From positions 1,421,001 to 1,485,000 of the forward strand of contig JAQGEQ010000192.1 of assembly GCA_034620365.1 (NCBI GenBank): a stretch of 64,000 nucleotides of DNA. Reading direction: 5' to 3'. The position numbers were made by a program, and so were the translations under genes. Under the pieces are notes generated by a model that searched no databases, was not told the DNA's origin, and saw nothing but the letters and a program-made list of their open reading frames with translations. This DNA is from Pegea sp. RAD2-039 (taxonomy: Eukaryota; Chordata; Thaliacea; Salpida; Salpidae). Positions 42,564 to 54,628 of the stretch are shown here, in pieces. Position 1 is the stretch's first letter, and each line of letters begins with the position of its first letter.

Positions 42564-45500
42564 CTTGGACATAAGACTGACGTTTCGACCTACCATCTTA
42601 CCCTTTTAGTTCCTATTGCTTTTTGAAGCACTATAGTAAAATTTCTGTGTAAAAGTATGAGAGGTCTCATTAGCTCCCTCTAGTGGTTTAATGATCATAT
42701 GATGCTAAAGTAATAGTAGTAATGGCATGAGCACCTACGGCAAAATAATTAAAAACCATTCTGTTGTAAAATAACGGAGCTTTATTTTTCTCCGAACTTC
42801 AGATACATTTTATATCAGTTGTGAAAACAAATGGAAAGAAGAAATAACGTTTGAGGTACAGAGATAGGAGTTTCTTGTTCGGGGAAACTTCTACTTTCAA
42901 TCGTTAATCCATTAGATCTAGGTTTAACGTCCGACATTTAACATTTTACAACTTTTTCACAAATTTACTAACATACAAACTTACATCAATCAATCGAGTT
43001 AAATTTATGTTAACATGCTTCTTTTTAATCAACTTAAATAGATGTAGATGAAAGTTATTTGATATTTACAAGTTTATTTTATACCTTCTAAACATTATAG
43101 GGCACCTTGAATGTAAATTCATGTCTTTCAAAGTTATCTTAAAATATAAACTTAAAAAAAGGCTTCCAAAATTATAATCTGAAATCTAAAAATAATTTTT
43201 TTTAGTTTAAATTATTTTATTTGTGTTGATAAGAAAATATTTTACTTTAGAAATAAAAACTGCTTTTGGAAATTTTTATTGGGTCAAAATAATTTATAAC
43301 TTTTCAGATATATAGACATAAAATAAATCAGTAAAGAAAACAGCTTATAAGTTAATAATCGAAAAAGAATTTTATCTTTTAAGTAACAAATAAATCTTTA
43401 ATTTATAATATAAAATGCAGCTATAAAAGAAAATAAACTTAATCTAATTTTTAACAGCAAAATTTGATGATAAAATCAAAAAAACAATCTTAGAAGAGTT
43501 TATCTTCTTCAACAGTTTTAACTCTAATTCGTTCAAAGATAAAATTTATAGAAAACGCCGAAAGATAATTTTAATAAAATCTTACCATGTGTTTGTTTGC
43601 AAGTAAAAAAAGAAAATTAACCATACTTTATTCGAAAAATGGATTATGTTCTTATTATTATTATTATCTTGAATGTATGAGTTCCTTCATTCTTTTAAAC
43701 GATAAGAAAAGTTTGCTTCATTCAGAAGTTTATTGAAAAATAAAACTTGAAAGTTTTAATAAAATTATAAAAGAAAAAAAGTATGGTTTGCTTAACTTAA
43801 AAATTTATATCGAATAATTTTCATGTAATTAAATAATATTTATACTGTACTCTATTTTAAAAGTTTTAAAATTAATGTACTTACATAAGATTTAATTAAA
43901 ATAGCTAAAAATACAAATAACTTAAATTGTAAATTATAAATTCTGTTTATTTACTTAACCTTTATATGGCATTATTTAAATAAGCTAAACATGTAAAACT
44001 TGTGTTTGACATTTTTAAACCAGATAAAACATTATATAGTAAAAATACTATAGTTAACTTAGGTATGCTTAAATGTAACAAGATACATAAAACCCAAATT
44101 CTTTAAAAGTAACATACATACACCACTACTGACAAATACTGGGTCTTTGATTTAATAGCCAGCTTAAGTTCTTTCTTTCAATCAGATTAAAATAATATTT
44201 TTTGGGGAAAGTTTTAATATAAATCTGTAAAAGGTAAAATAGTTCTATTGCGTAATGATTTTCTATAAAAATATATAATAAAAAAGACGAAAAACATGTT
44301 TTAATTTTTTCCTATGTTTCACAAGGATTTTTATTGTTGTAAGCTTTCTTTTTAAAAGTTTCTAAATAACATCACTATGATAAATGTATGGGTGAAGAAA
44401 TATATAAATCAATATAGAGCTCTGTATTTATTTGTTTTTGTCTATTGTTGTTGGATCAATAGAGGCTGTTAGAATTTTCTTCCAAAGATTTAACTACAAA
44501 TTTAATCAAATTTTAGTCTTGAACATATAAGTTATTTTAGAAAAATATGAAATTTCATTTTCATATAAAAATATTTTTAAGCCGATCAAATTGCAGAATT
44601 GTGTGACACTAAAGCTCATATTCGTTTAAATCTCTGATTAGTTTATTAAATGAAGAAAGCACAATAATATTTTTGATTTTTAAAAATACTCTTAAATTTT
44701 TCAGAGTTAAATTTACCAACCTTTTAATTGTTGTAAATCTAAAAGTTATCTTACATTTTAGTAAAATTTAATTGAATTATTGGAAATGGTCTAAGAAGTT
44801 AGATCATTAGCAATATTTGTATTGGTTAAACTTTATTCGACGGTTCACTAAATTGTATTTAAATAGTAAATACTCTTCATAAAATAGGAAGTTGTAGATA
44901 TTTTTATCGCTTTCTGAGTTTTTCATCGGTAAACGATTACTAAGTCATTTGAACAGCTGACTTTAAACATCCAATATAACTTTATGAAGATATTATTTGC
45001 TTATGTATTCAAACACTATATTAGTTTCATCACTTAAGGTTTACTTAAAGCTGGTTGGTGGTAATAAAAGGAAAATTTCGATTTAGAAAAGAAATGTTTT
45101 ATTTCAGAATCATTTAACTTTGTTTATCTTGAAAACCTAAAAATTTAACATCATTTTATTTATTCAAATATATATATAAAGCAAAAATGGAATTAAAAAA
45201 AAGAAAGAAAATAATATCCGTTAGTGAAATAGAATAGCCTATATATACAAAGTTATTTTTGCTGTACTTATAGCTTCTTTTGAAAGATATAAAATTGAGG
45301 AAATAATTTCTACTGAATTCTCTTGGCTTGGCCGCTAATAGTTTAGTTGACAATTTGTTATTACAGCTAAATTCAAAAATCAATTTCTGTAAGTTTACTT
45401 TTTACACTGCTTGTAAAACAGTTTAAGTAAGCTGCCTATATTTTAATGAAACTAACTGATTGTATAAAGTAAACATTAAATAATTACAGGAAAAACTTTT

Positions 45501-46350
45501 TAATATCAAGACTAAGATATTAAAAAATTCAAATCAACTTGACACTAAACAAGGTCAAAAAATAGAAAAAAGCCTAATATAAATTTACAATGGTTTAAAC
45601 ATAAAAAATACAATGTTAAACTAGACTGCAATTTGCATTAGTTTATAATCATACTAAACTTATAAGTTGTCTTGTTGTCTAGACAACCAAAATATCTATG
45701 TTTATACAAGTTGTTGAACTTTAATTTCAAAAATTCCCAAAAATAACCTTGTTGTAAATGCTAAGTCTCGAATTCTTATATTTTAGTTTTTGAATGAAAA
45801 CACATTTTAATATCACAATGAATTGTAGATTTTTGAATATTTTTGTTTTCATTTACAGCTTTTTATTTTCCAGAAATTATGATGACTTCTCTATAGGCAG
45901 CATTAAAATCTGTATAAGTGAAACTTTTGACAATCAGCATCAGATGATAAATAAATCCGTTGAAAAGCTCCTTTTCTTTCCCTTATTATAATTATTTTTG
46001 AAGAAAAATCAATTTCTTCATTTATCATTAAATTTTGACAATTGAAAAACTTGTTGAATTTCTATCTTGGTTCTAATACTAATCATGTAAAAATTCAGTC
46101 AAAAAACTTATGTAAGATTAGATTTGGAATGAAAGCAACACCCCAATTTTCCTTAAACTTTATCGTTTTAAATTTCAATAACTATTTAATTCACAAATGA
46201 TAATAATGGTTTGCTTTGGCCGAATAAGGTCATGTTGAATTTGCTCCAGAAATATTGTCAAAAACAAGACACGATGAAATGTAAAAGAACTTTTTTTCTT
46301 TATATTCATTTTTATTCTCTATCCTTCAATTATTTTTGGGGTACAGAACG

Positions 46351-46425
46351 TCACTTGCAGCCAGCTGCTGCGATATCTTCCCATTTGCTGGTAACGATGT
46401 TAAGCGATTTCATATCGCGCTTACA
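46351..46425 (-). pseudogene. Possible C-terminal fragment of a second LINE family
   Basis: A 24-codon minus-strand frame reads CKRDMKSLNI...SKWEDIAAAG. This matches by eye the CKRDMKAL.ID...WE.LA pattern found downstream of the reverse transcriptase in common animal LINEs. No neighbouring conserved block was found, so it is a short relic at best. Confidence 0.35.
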
Positions 46426-48117
46426 AATAAATACAATAAAATCTACAAATTTTTTTAAGCTAGAAAAATTACTATAAATCACTAAATTTCAGTCCTTAAT
46501 TGCCTAATGAAGATGCTGATAGCGATAAACTGAACCCTGAAAAACTAGTCAGTTTGGTGGAGCACGGACTTATTTTTCTTTCAAGACTTGCCTTACTACA
46601 ATTACAAAACCACAACGAAGCTGTGAAAGTAATTTTGTAGCACGCAAGTTAAGATTATGTGAAAGTATAAGTAAAAAGATTTTCAATTTTATTGGTTTTG
46701 AAATTGTATTGAGAACATTTTTATTTTATGATTTTAATAAAATACTAATCAATATCAGATACAATTATATTAAAAAATGTTGAGTAAAACATCATAAGAG
46801 AGTTGTTAAAACTTTGTTGTAACGTTTCAATTATTAGTTCATTTATTTTAAACTGATTAATTATTGAAAATAAAATTTATTAATATATATTTCAGTTCAA
46901 AGTATACAGCGGGCTTTTTACTGTTTCGCAAACATTTCTTTAATTAATAGTTTCAAACTTAAATTGTATAAATCATTAAAACTTTTATTTTTTTACCATG
47001 TTCTACCAACACTATTTTTATAAACTCGCCACAAATAATTAGTGATAAGCTCATGGCTAGCAAAGATTTTCAAATTTACTCTGGCAGCATTCACTAAGTT
47101 CAGAAATATTTTTTCATAAATTCATAGATTTAAAATAACAAATTATCAGATAATTTAAATGCTATAACTTTAATTTATTTGATAACAACTCTTATCGTGA
47201 CCAGCTTTAAAATTTTTAATTAATTAATAAATCATTTTAATGCAAAATTTGATAAAAATTATAAAAGAAGAAATATAATGCAAATCTTGAATACTAAGTT
47301 ATCTCCAAGTTGTTTTATAAATTCTTTTATACATTAAGTGTTTGATAGACCATAAAAAACGTTAATAAAATTGTTCAAGTTTCCGCTGTGTTATCGATTG
47401 ATAAGAAAATAATTTTAATTTGTTTCTCTAATAAAATGAATAATTACAGTCACAATCTGTTTAAGATCAACCTTATGAGTTCATTTATAATGTTATTAAT
47501 TCACTATAACTGGAATTTAAATATCTTGTAAACTGAAAACAGAATAAAAAGTAAATTCTCAGAAAAATATTAGTCTTATTTGGTTTCTTAAAATGATTTA
47601 TTTGAATTACAAAAAATTTGAACTAAAAATATATTTTGGAGGATACAAAAAATCAAACAAAAAGTCCCTAACTAATTTGTCCTAATTTTGATTAGAAATA
47701 ATTTGATCTACTTTATTACAAAGATAATAATAATTTAATCCTTTTAACAACCAAACAGCATTCACGTTGAAATAATTTTTGACAAATAGAACATTATTCA
47801 TATATGTGACCTCTGAATAAATTATTTCTTTTAAAAATGTTTTCAAAATTATTGAAAGAATTAAAGAGCATCACACCTAAGAGCGACGTCTGAAATATTA
47901 ACAAGTTTTATAGAAATAAGCATCTTTGACCCCCAAATGCAAGTTTTGAAAAAAGACAAAAGATGGAAATGGCTTCTTATATCTTTAAATACTTTTATTG
48001 TGATGAAGTTAGCCTAACTGCAAGCAAATAGTTTTTCATTATCAAATGTCAAACTACAACAGAAAATCATATGTGGGATTTTTTTATTAATAATCTTTTG
48101 ATTGATTAATAGGAGTA

Positions 48118-49665
48118 ACTACCATTACTCTTATTCACAAAAAGGGTCCCAGAAACACTGCAGTAATCTACAGACCAGTTTCGCTGACTTCAGTTATCTG
48201 CAGAACTCAAGAACATATCATTCACAATCATATGAACAGTCATTTGTTGGAGCACCATCTAGTATATGATGTCCAACATGGCTTTGTGAAACTGAGATCT
48301 TCCCTGACTCAACACCTTACTTTTCTTAACGAGCTTACAGCCCATTATGAAAGTAACACTCCATGTGACATCATACATCTCGATTTTACTAAAGCGTTTG
48401 ATTCTGTCCCACACACTAAGCTCATTACTGTATTGAAAAAAACTTAAAAATCAACAGCTTTATCTAAAAGTGGATTGAAGATTACCTATCAGGTAGAATC
48501 CAACAAACTCTTGTAGAAAGATCTTTATCTACTTCTAGTCAAATCACCAGTGGTGTTCTTCAGGGCTCCGTTCTGGGTCCCCTTCTCTTTTTAATTTTCA
48601 TTGAAGACCTTATTAAAAGATTAGTAGCAGTAGATGATGTCAGTGTATTTGTGTATGCAGATGATATCAAGCTATTATCTTGTAATCCTTCAAAACTTCA
48701 AACTACACTACACACTGTAGAAATCTGGTCTATGAATTGGTAGATCAGATTCCAGCCCACAAAGTCTGAACTTATAACTTTCTCCCGTAAACCAGCCACA
48801 AATTCCTTAGACCAATATTCCATCAATAAATTTATTATTCCACAAATATCTTCGGTACTAGACCTTGATATTACTCTATCATCTGACTTTAAATGGCGCA
48901 ATTATGTTTCCAAAATCTTTGGAAAATCAATCAACCTTGTCTACCTTATCATAAAGACCTTTAATTCTAAGGACCCATGCTTTTTTGTCAATCTTTTCTA
49001 AATGTAAATACGTCCAATTCTTGAATACAATGTCAGTGCATTGATGCCATATCAAGTTGTTGATATCAAAAAAATCGAATCTGTTCAGACCACATTTACG
49101 AGATTAGTATGTAGGAAACTTAATATTAAATATGATAGTTATAAACATCGTTTCAGCTTCTTCAATTTAGATACTTTGGAAATTCGACGGATTAAATACG
49201 ACTTAATTCTTATTTTTAAAATGATCCACAATTTAATTGACATTCACTTTGATGATTTCTTTTCCATTAGTCCTTCCCTCAAGTTACATCAGCTCAGACG
49301 ACACACATTACATCTTAATAAGCTCATATCACCTGGTACGTTAATCAGAGCAAATTTTTCTCATACCGCACACTTAATACTTGGAACAGCTGCCATCAGA
49401 CATTGTCATGTCAGAATCACTCGTATTGTTCAAGAAGAAGTTGAACCGTTATAATATTGAGAATATGGTCATTTCTAAACATTTTTACCTTTTATTTGTT
49501 TAACATTCTGTGTAAATATTAACTGTGATGAAGACTACTGAAATGCCACGTGCTACATCTTTTTCTTTCTATATTTTCAACTTAATTAAATAACAGGTTT
49601 TGTTATGCATGATATTATTTGTAAGAATATGTGTTAGTGAAAGATCCCTCTTCACGGTTATTGTA
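48118..49665 (+). mobile_element. LINE copy B, 5'-truncated, same family as copies A and C
   Basis: It starts inside the reverse transcriptase (LIHKKGPRNTA) and runs to the 3' end. Preserved blocks are YRPVSLTSV, LDFTKAFDSV (48388 on), GVLQGSVLGPLLF (Pro replaced by Leu in the usual PQG), VYADDIKLLSC near 48655, and the C-terminal KIESVQTTFTRLVC (open frame 49041-49454). Frameshifts and stops break it, for example after VPHTKLITVLKKT at about 48445. It retains the roughly 45-bp segment that copy A has lost. The 3' tail again contains ACTGAAATGCC and an A/T-rich end. Confidence 0.9.
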
Positions 49666-52600
49666 ATAAATAGTTGAAAATTAGAAAGATAAATATGAAG
49701 ACTTGAAAGTTATGTCTTTAAATTAGTTTCTACTTAAACTTCTTAGAGTAACAGCTCGATTTAATTTGTTTGAATGTAAATGATGCGAATCGTAAAGATC
49801 TAACAAAGCTGAGTTATTTTCAGAGTTGAAAGATTCTGAAAAAAGGTAACTCTGTGGTTCATGCTCGAAAATATTTCGTATTAATTCAATGAAAAATACT
49901 TGCAGCTGAACACGATGAAAAAATGTTGTCTTTAATCACACAAAAGTTTCCTTGATTTATTCTAAGTACAGTTTTTGAATATCAATGATTTGTTTCAAAT
50001 TCTCTTTGTGTCTTCAGAGGTATTCCTGAAAGCAGTTTTCCATCTTTTCTTGAATATATCACCAAACTTGTTTTTTTAATTCTAAATTATTTTGAAAGTT
50101 TAATGCTCTTTACAGAATAACCTAAATTTTTTAATACTGATTCACTTGATGTTCAATCTTTCTCTTGCTACAATTTAGACAGCTTAGGTTATTTTCATCT
50201 CTCAATAAACCAACTTTTAAACCCTAACCTAATAGTAATGAAATTATATTTAAACGTCAAGAAAATATGCTGTGATCTACTCATGATCTACAATAGCTTC
50301 ATCACCTCAAGTAACTTAGAAGATGTAGACAATGTTAAAACTACTCAAAACACGTTCATCCCAAGTTAACTCTTTTGTATAGAGTCCTCACCTTAGAGAA
50401 TATATCCTCAAGTTTGAATCCATTCAAAGAGCGTCTACTCAAAAAACTTTTCTTAGATATGGCATCACTTTTTCTCATACAAAGACCATCTCTCAAAGTT
50501 CTCAATGTTGATAATTTTGCTAACTTTAATTTTAACAATTTATTTGAAGACTATTTTGAAAATTAATAACTTTGTTAATAAAGTAAATATGGTTTAAAAA
50601 TTTCTTTCGAAGTCCATTATTACAGCAAATTTTCTCACCTTTTTAAGAATTCAGTTATAAGATAAGTAATTTTGTTTACAGGTAATGCTGCCATTTTTTA
50701 AATTCTTTTTTGTATTTTCTTTAATTTTTAACCCATGCTTTTTCTGTGCTGCAATTTTCTTTCATTAATTACCTTGAGCTGTCGCACGTAGGACCTTTCA
50801 CTACTCTGCAGTCATCTTGTATTGTGTTTGATTGAAAAACTGTTTAATATTATGTGCATCCATGCGTTAAATAAATAAACAGCCCGATGTTTTTAAAACT
50901 TTAGAAATAAAATACTGAAAGTTACTTTAAATACAGAGATAGTTGAACAACTTCAAAACAATAAATAATTATTAATTAAGTTTCTAAAATTCATATTAAA
51001 AAATTTATATCAAATCATAAACGAAATTAATTTTATTTTATAATAAGATTTGGATAATTTTTGTTAAAAAATAAATGTGTACTTCATTCTCATTAATTCA
51101 AAGTAGTCAAGATTTATAACTTTTTGAGGCTTATCTTCAAACTCAAATAAAATAGCAGAAATTTTACTGAGGAAATAACTGCTAAAGACAACAATGAAAT
51201 AATCACAAGATGTTATTTTACAACAAAGAAAAAAAATCATCCCCAAATTTTTGTGTAATTTTAAAACATTTGTTTAATCTGTAAGGTGTAAAAGTTCCTG
51301 AATATTTTAAAGTATATAAACAACCTGTTAACCAAGTTAGTTTTTTTTGCTAGAAATCAGAAAAAGTGAAAATTTTGTTAAAGTAAACACTGAAAATAAA
51401 TATTTAGAAACACATGTAAGTGATAAAAAGTTTACAAATGTTTTTTTCTTTAACTACCCTCTTAAATAAGGAATTCAAATATGTGACTTTATACTTTAAA
51501 CTTTTGGTTTTATTACCGGTAGACATCAAGCAATTAAAATTAAAAATTGATAGTAAAAATATTGAAAATAAACAGAACCACATGACTCGCTTGAGTATAG
51601 CCTACTTCCTTATTGACTAATTGCTATTTTTGATACATTTCAAATCTGATTAAGAGTTGTTAAAATACATTTAAAACGGTCGAAATGTTGTTCATCTGTT
51701 TAAAGAAGCGGAAAAAGTGTTCATGCATGAATGAACATACGCAAGTTTTTATTGACTTTTTTTCTTTTACTTTTTTATAGAGAGCGGAAGATAGTTTTTA
51801 GTGTTCAAGTCATGACTAGAGGCAACTTGACTCAGTAATTACCTTTATTTCTATGTATTTTTTAATCTGATGTCTTTTTATAATAGAGTTTAAAGTTTTA
51901 GATAAAATCTATTTGAGAAAAAGTTGTTTTGAAGTTTTAGAAAACTTTGAACTTTCTTGTTTTGTAAAAGTAAATTACTTCCAAAAAAGTTTTTTTGAAT
52001 GTTGATTGTTTTATTTTTTTAATTGTTTAGAAGCGTCAATCAAAAACAATTTTTTTGGAACAGAATAAGTAAAAAGACGCCAAGACGTAGTCAGACCTAA
52101 AAAGTACCTGTTTTTCCTTTTAAAACATTAAAACTTAAGTAGATATAGCATAAACAGGTCAAAATAACTTTCTTAGACATCAGGCTTACATTATTTTTTT
52201 CACAAATCTTCAAAACCTTTTGTTCACAAGTAGATAATTTCAATAAAGAAAAAATTTTGAATTAATGAATAAAGGTTTGTCATCAACAATTTCTACATCA
52301 TCTAATTATCACGTATAATAACATTAATATTTTTGTAAGTCTTTGTAACCCAATGAGTAACTATAAATGTTATTATCAAATAATTTGTAATAATTGGATA
52401 ATAGTAAAATATGAGTAATTTATTGAGTAAGAAATCATTAAAAATAAATTATCTAGTTTTGTTTAAATAATTAAATTTCCAATAAAGTTGATTTCAAAGT
52501 AGAAATTATTCTTTAAAATTCTTTTAGTTTAAATTCTAAATTGAAAATTATTTAATAAATTCTTTTTCTTTTTTTATTTATCTATTTATTTGTATTTAAG

Positions 52601-52705
52601 CCTATAGCAGCTTCAATTGAAACTTGAAAAACTTTAAAAATAAACCTTCTACTGTAATTGGTCAATTAAAACTCATACATCTGCCCATATCGTCACCTGA
52701 CTTTG
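49666..52705. other. Intergenic region upstream of the EPxY-motif gene
   Basis: Mostly A+T-rich with chance frames. A weakly coding-like patch at about 50285-50566 has no recognisable motif. The last 100 bp before 52705 become less A+T-rich, at the likely promoter of the next gene. Confidence 0.5.
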
Positions 52706-52729
52706 TGACGTCTAGCGAATGTGACGTCA
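52706..52729. promoter_or_regulatory. CRE-type sites upstream of the EPxY-motif gene
   Basis: TGACGTCT (52706-52713) and the perfect palindrome TGACGTCA (52722-52729) lie 54-77 bp before the chosen start codon. This position fits a core-promoter or 5' untranslated CREB/ATF site. Confidence 0.45.
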
Positions 52730-52782
52730 TCAAAGCTGTACATCGCGACTTCTTCAAAATATCAAAATATTTAGTTGAGAAA

Positions 52783-54278
52783 ATGTTTGCCAAGTTGCTG
52801 CGTAGTAAGAACAAAAAGCAATCTCTTTCGGAAGCTACCCGGAAGTCCGTAGGAGGAATGCCGGAGTTGAAAGAGAAGAGGAAACGTGAGCGGAGTGAAG
52901 AGCTGATGATGAAGATTCATCATAGCGGTAACTTCCGGTTGACCTTGAATGGTGAATCTTTTACTTCCGGAAGCGCTATTTCAAGCTTCCCATCTTTTCT
53001 AGACTTTGAAAGGACCGGAATATCATCTAGTAAAGATCAGATGAAGTTCATCGGAAGAATTCAAGTTCCGAGCAATCAAGATGAAACTTCTTCAACTTCC
53101 TCATCCACTGATACCAAGATTGATAAAAGTGAGAAAAAGATCAGCTCTTCTTTCGCTCTGGATCACGTCTTATCGCGATTCTTCTCTTAGGATCAATAAG
53201 TGAGACATCTTCCAGGAAAAACTCCTCACAACATCAATTGAAGACTGCTGAATCCGGCAAAGATCTTCCCCACGTTAAGAAGCAAAGAAAAGTAAGATAA
53301 CATCACGTGATCACTTGAGGTCTCATCACGTGACACTTGACGTAGGCGAGTCGTGAATCTGATCCGAGTGTGATCGCGTTGACTCCGCGAGAGCGAGAGA
53401 GCATCTTACTTCTCGATAATGTTCTAAGAGAGCACGATATGTAAGTTGATGACGTCATAACTTCGAGAACCGATTCATTTCTGCCACACAGGTTTGAATC
53501 ACTAGATGATGATGACGTCAGCGATGATGACGTCAGCGACGATGACGTGTTTCGCGATCAGGAGACAGGAATGAAGATTGAACGGATCACAAAGTTACTT
53601 CAAGAAGATAGTGATGAAGATTCGATCAGTATGAGCAGCGTTATTGATCTCGTTGGCAACTTGAGCGCTTCTCGAAGTAGTGACGTCATCGAGCCAATTT
53701 ATTCGACTCGCATTATTACGTCGCCACCTAGTGATATCTCACCGGTTTATGAGACCATCTTTAACATGACTCCTGAAGTTTCCATGGCAACTAACGAGAG
53801 ACCAGTCGCTGGTTGTAAAGTCGATCAAGTGGAACCGATTTATACAAAAGTAAAGAAGAAAGAAGACAGAGATCGAAAGATCACAGAATTCCAAGAAGAC
53901 ATTGATCCAAAGACTGGATTTCATGAAGACACAGGCCTGAAGATCACAAGACTGCTAGAAGAGAAAGATCTCATCGAACCCGTCTACACCGTCATCAACA
54001 AAAACAACTCGAATCGAAACCAACCGTCCAATCAGCAAACAGAAGCTCTTTCTCGAGCTGATGAATCTTTCCCGAAGTCCGAAGACTCTTCGATAAAAAG
54101 TCGGATCGCTCTGTTTCAGAATCGCTTTTCATCGAATCGAAAATCAGTGAACCGTAATAACAGCAAGAAGCCCGCAGTGTTACCGAAGCCAAAACGTAAG
54201 CAAAAAACCTCCTCAGCACCTTCGCCACGACAATTCACCATTTCTTCTGCTTATAAGCACCAATTGTCTTTAGATTAA
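52783..54278 (+). CDS. Intracellular protein with repeated EP[I/V]Y motifs and a proline SH3-type motif (family not recognised)
   Basis: Four exons: 52783-53128, 53191-53291, 53346-53440 and 53492-54278. Phases agree and the sum is 1329 nt, 442 residues. Introns are 50-62 bp. The first Met in the open frame (MFAKLLRSK) is used; the frame is open upstream but has no earlier ATG. There is no signal peptide or membrane segment. The protein is charged and Ser-rich, probably largely disordered. An acidic DDDVS repeat lies at about 186-200. Four tyrosine motifs follow: EPIY (Tyr251), SPVY (Tyr267), EPIY (Tyr298) and EPVY (Tyr346), which look like SH2-ligand sites. Near the C-terminus a KPAVLPKPKRK segment (about 407-417) resembles SH3 ligands. 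Exon 3 encodes a likely helix (ERESILLLDNVLREHD). It may be a signalling scaffold. G+C is clearly higher than in the flanks. Confidence 0.75.
53304..53332. promoter_or_regulatory. Two CACGTG E-boxes in intron 2 of the EPxY-motif gene
   Basis: CACGTG occurs at 53304-53309 and 53327-53332 inside a 54-bp intron. Together with the CRE sites around it this suggests an intragenic regulatory element, but no function is shown. Confidence 0.3.
53508..53552 (+). repeat. 15-bp tandem repeat encoding DDDVS, with embedded CRE sites
   Basis: GATGATGACGTCAGC occurs at 53508-53522 and 53523-53537, followed by a diverged third unit at 53538-53552. The first two units each contain a perfect TGACGTCA. Confidence 0.85.
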
Positions 54279-54622
54279 ACTTACTCATTAATCATCGATG
54301 ACGTCATCCAAATTTCGAAGTGTTTCCATGAAAACTTTCACAATTTTTTAAAATATTTTGTTCATTTGCATATTGTGTTTCCAACGTTTTTCTTTGAAAT
54401 ATACTAGAGGTAATCAAAAGCAAACTATTCGGACTTCAGTTAACAGAATGAAGTACAAAAGTAAACATGCATTCTAAAAAATGAAGAATATATTTGGGAC
54501 TGTGTCTAAAGAGTAGTGAGCACCTAAGAGAGTCCCTAGATGTAGATTAACAAGTACTTATGAAAATAAGAAGTCATATAGACAGTTAGAAGAGTGAATC
54601 CTCTGTGAGATAGCTTTACTTC

Positions 54623-54628
54623 AATAAA
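54623..54628 (+). promoter_or_regulatory. Candidate polyadenylation signal AATAAA for the EPxY-motif gene
   Basis: AATAAA lies about 345 bp after the stop codon. Another perfect CRE (54299-54306) lies in the 3' untranslated region. Confidence 0.45.

Larger units (their letters stand above)
39861..48117. other. Long A+T-rich region with relics only
   Basis: About 8 kb without a confident gene. It begins with the promoter side of the PAN/EGF gene. Weak items: a decayed PAN-exon-like patch (40395-40480), a 25-codon coding-like stretch on the minus strand (40780-40854), a 17-bp-period tandem pair (42533-42563), a LINE-tail-like fragment (46351-46425, minus) and an open plus-strand stretch (about 46508-46638). 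Confidence 0.5.

Noticed and set aside
42560..42620. Hammerhead ribozyme on the minus strand at the GAAACGTC motif
   Set aside because: No CTGATGA-type box lies at a usable distance before the GAAA.
45794..45991. Small secreted protein candidate
   Set aside because: The hydrophobic start is expected by chance in T-rich DNA; no splice sites, Kozak-like context or family match.
52624..52782. N-terminal extension of the EPxY-motif protein
   Set aside because: The upstream open frame has no ATG and overlaps the CRE-rich promoter-like segment; an in-frame stop precedes it.
53129..53190. Continuation of the first exon of the EPxY gene to a stop at 53188-53190
   Set aside because: GTGAGA to TCTCTTAG forms a 62-bp intron, and splicing gives one open frame through all four exons.
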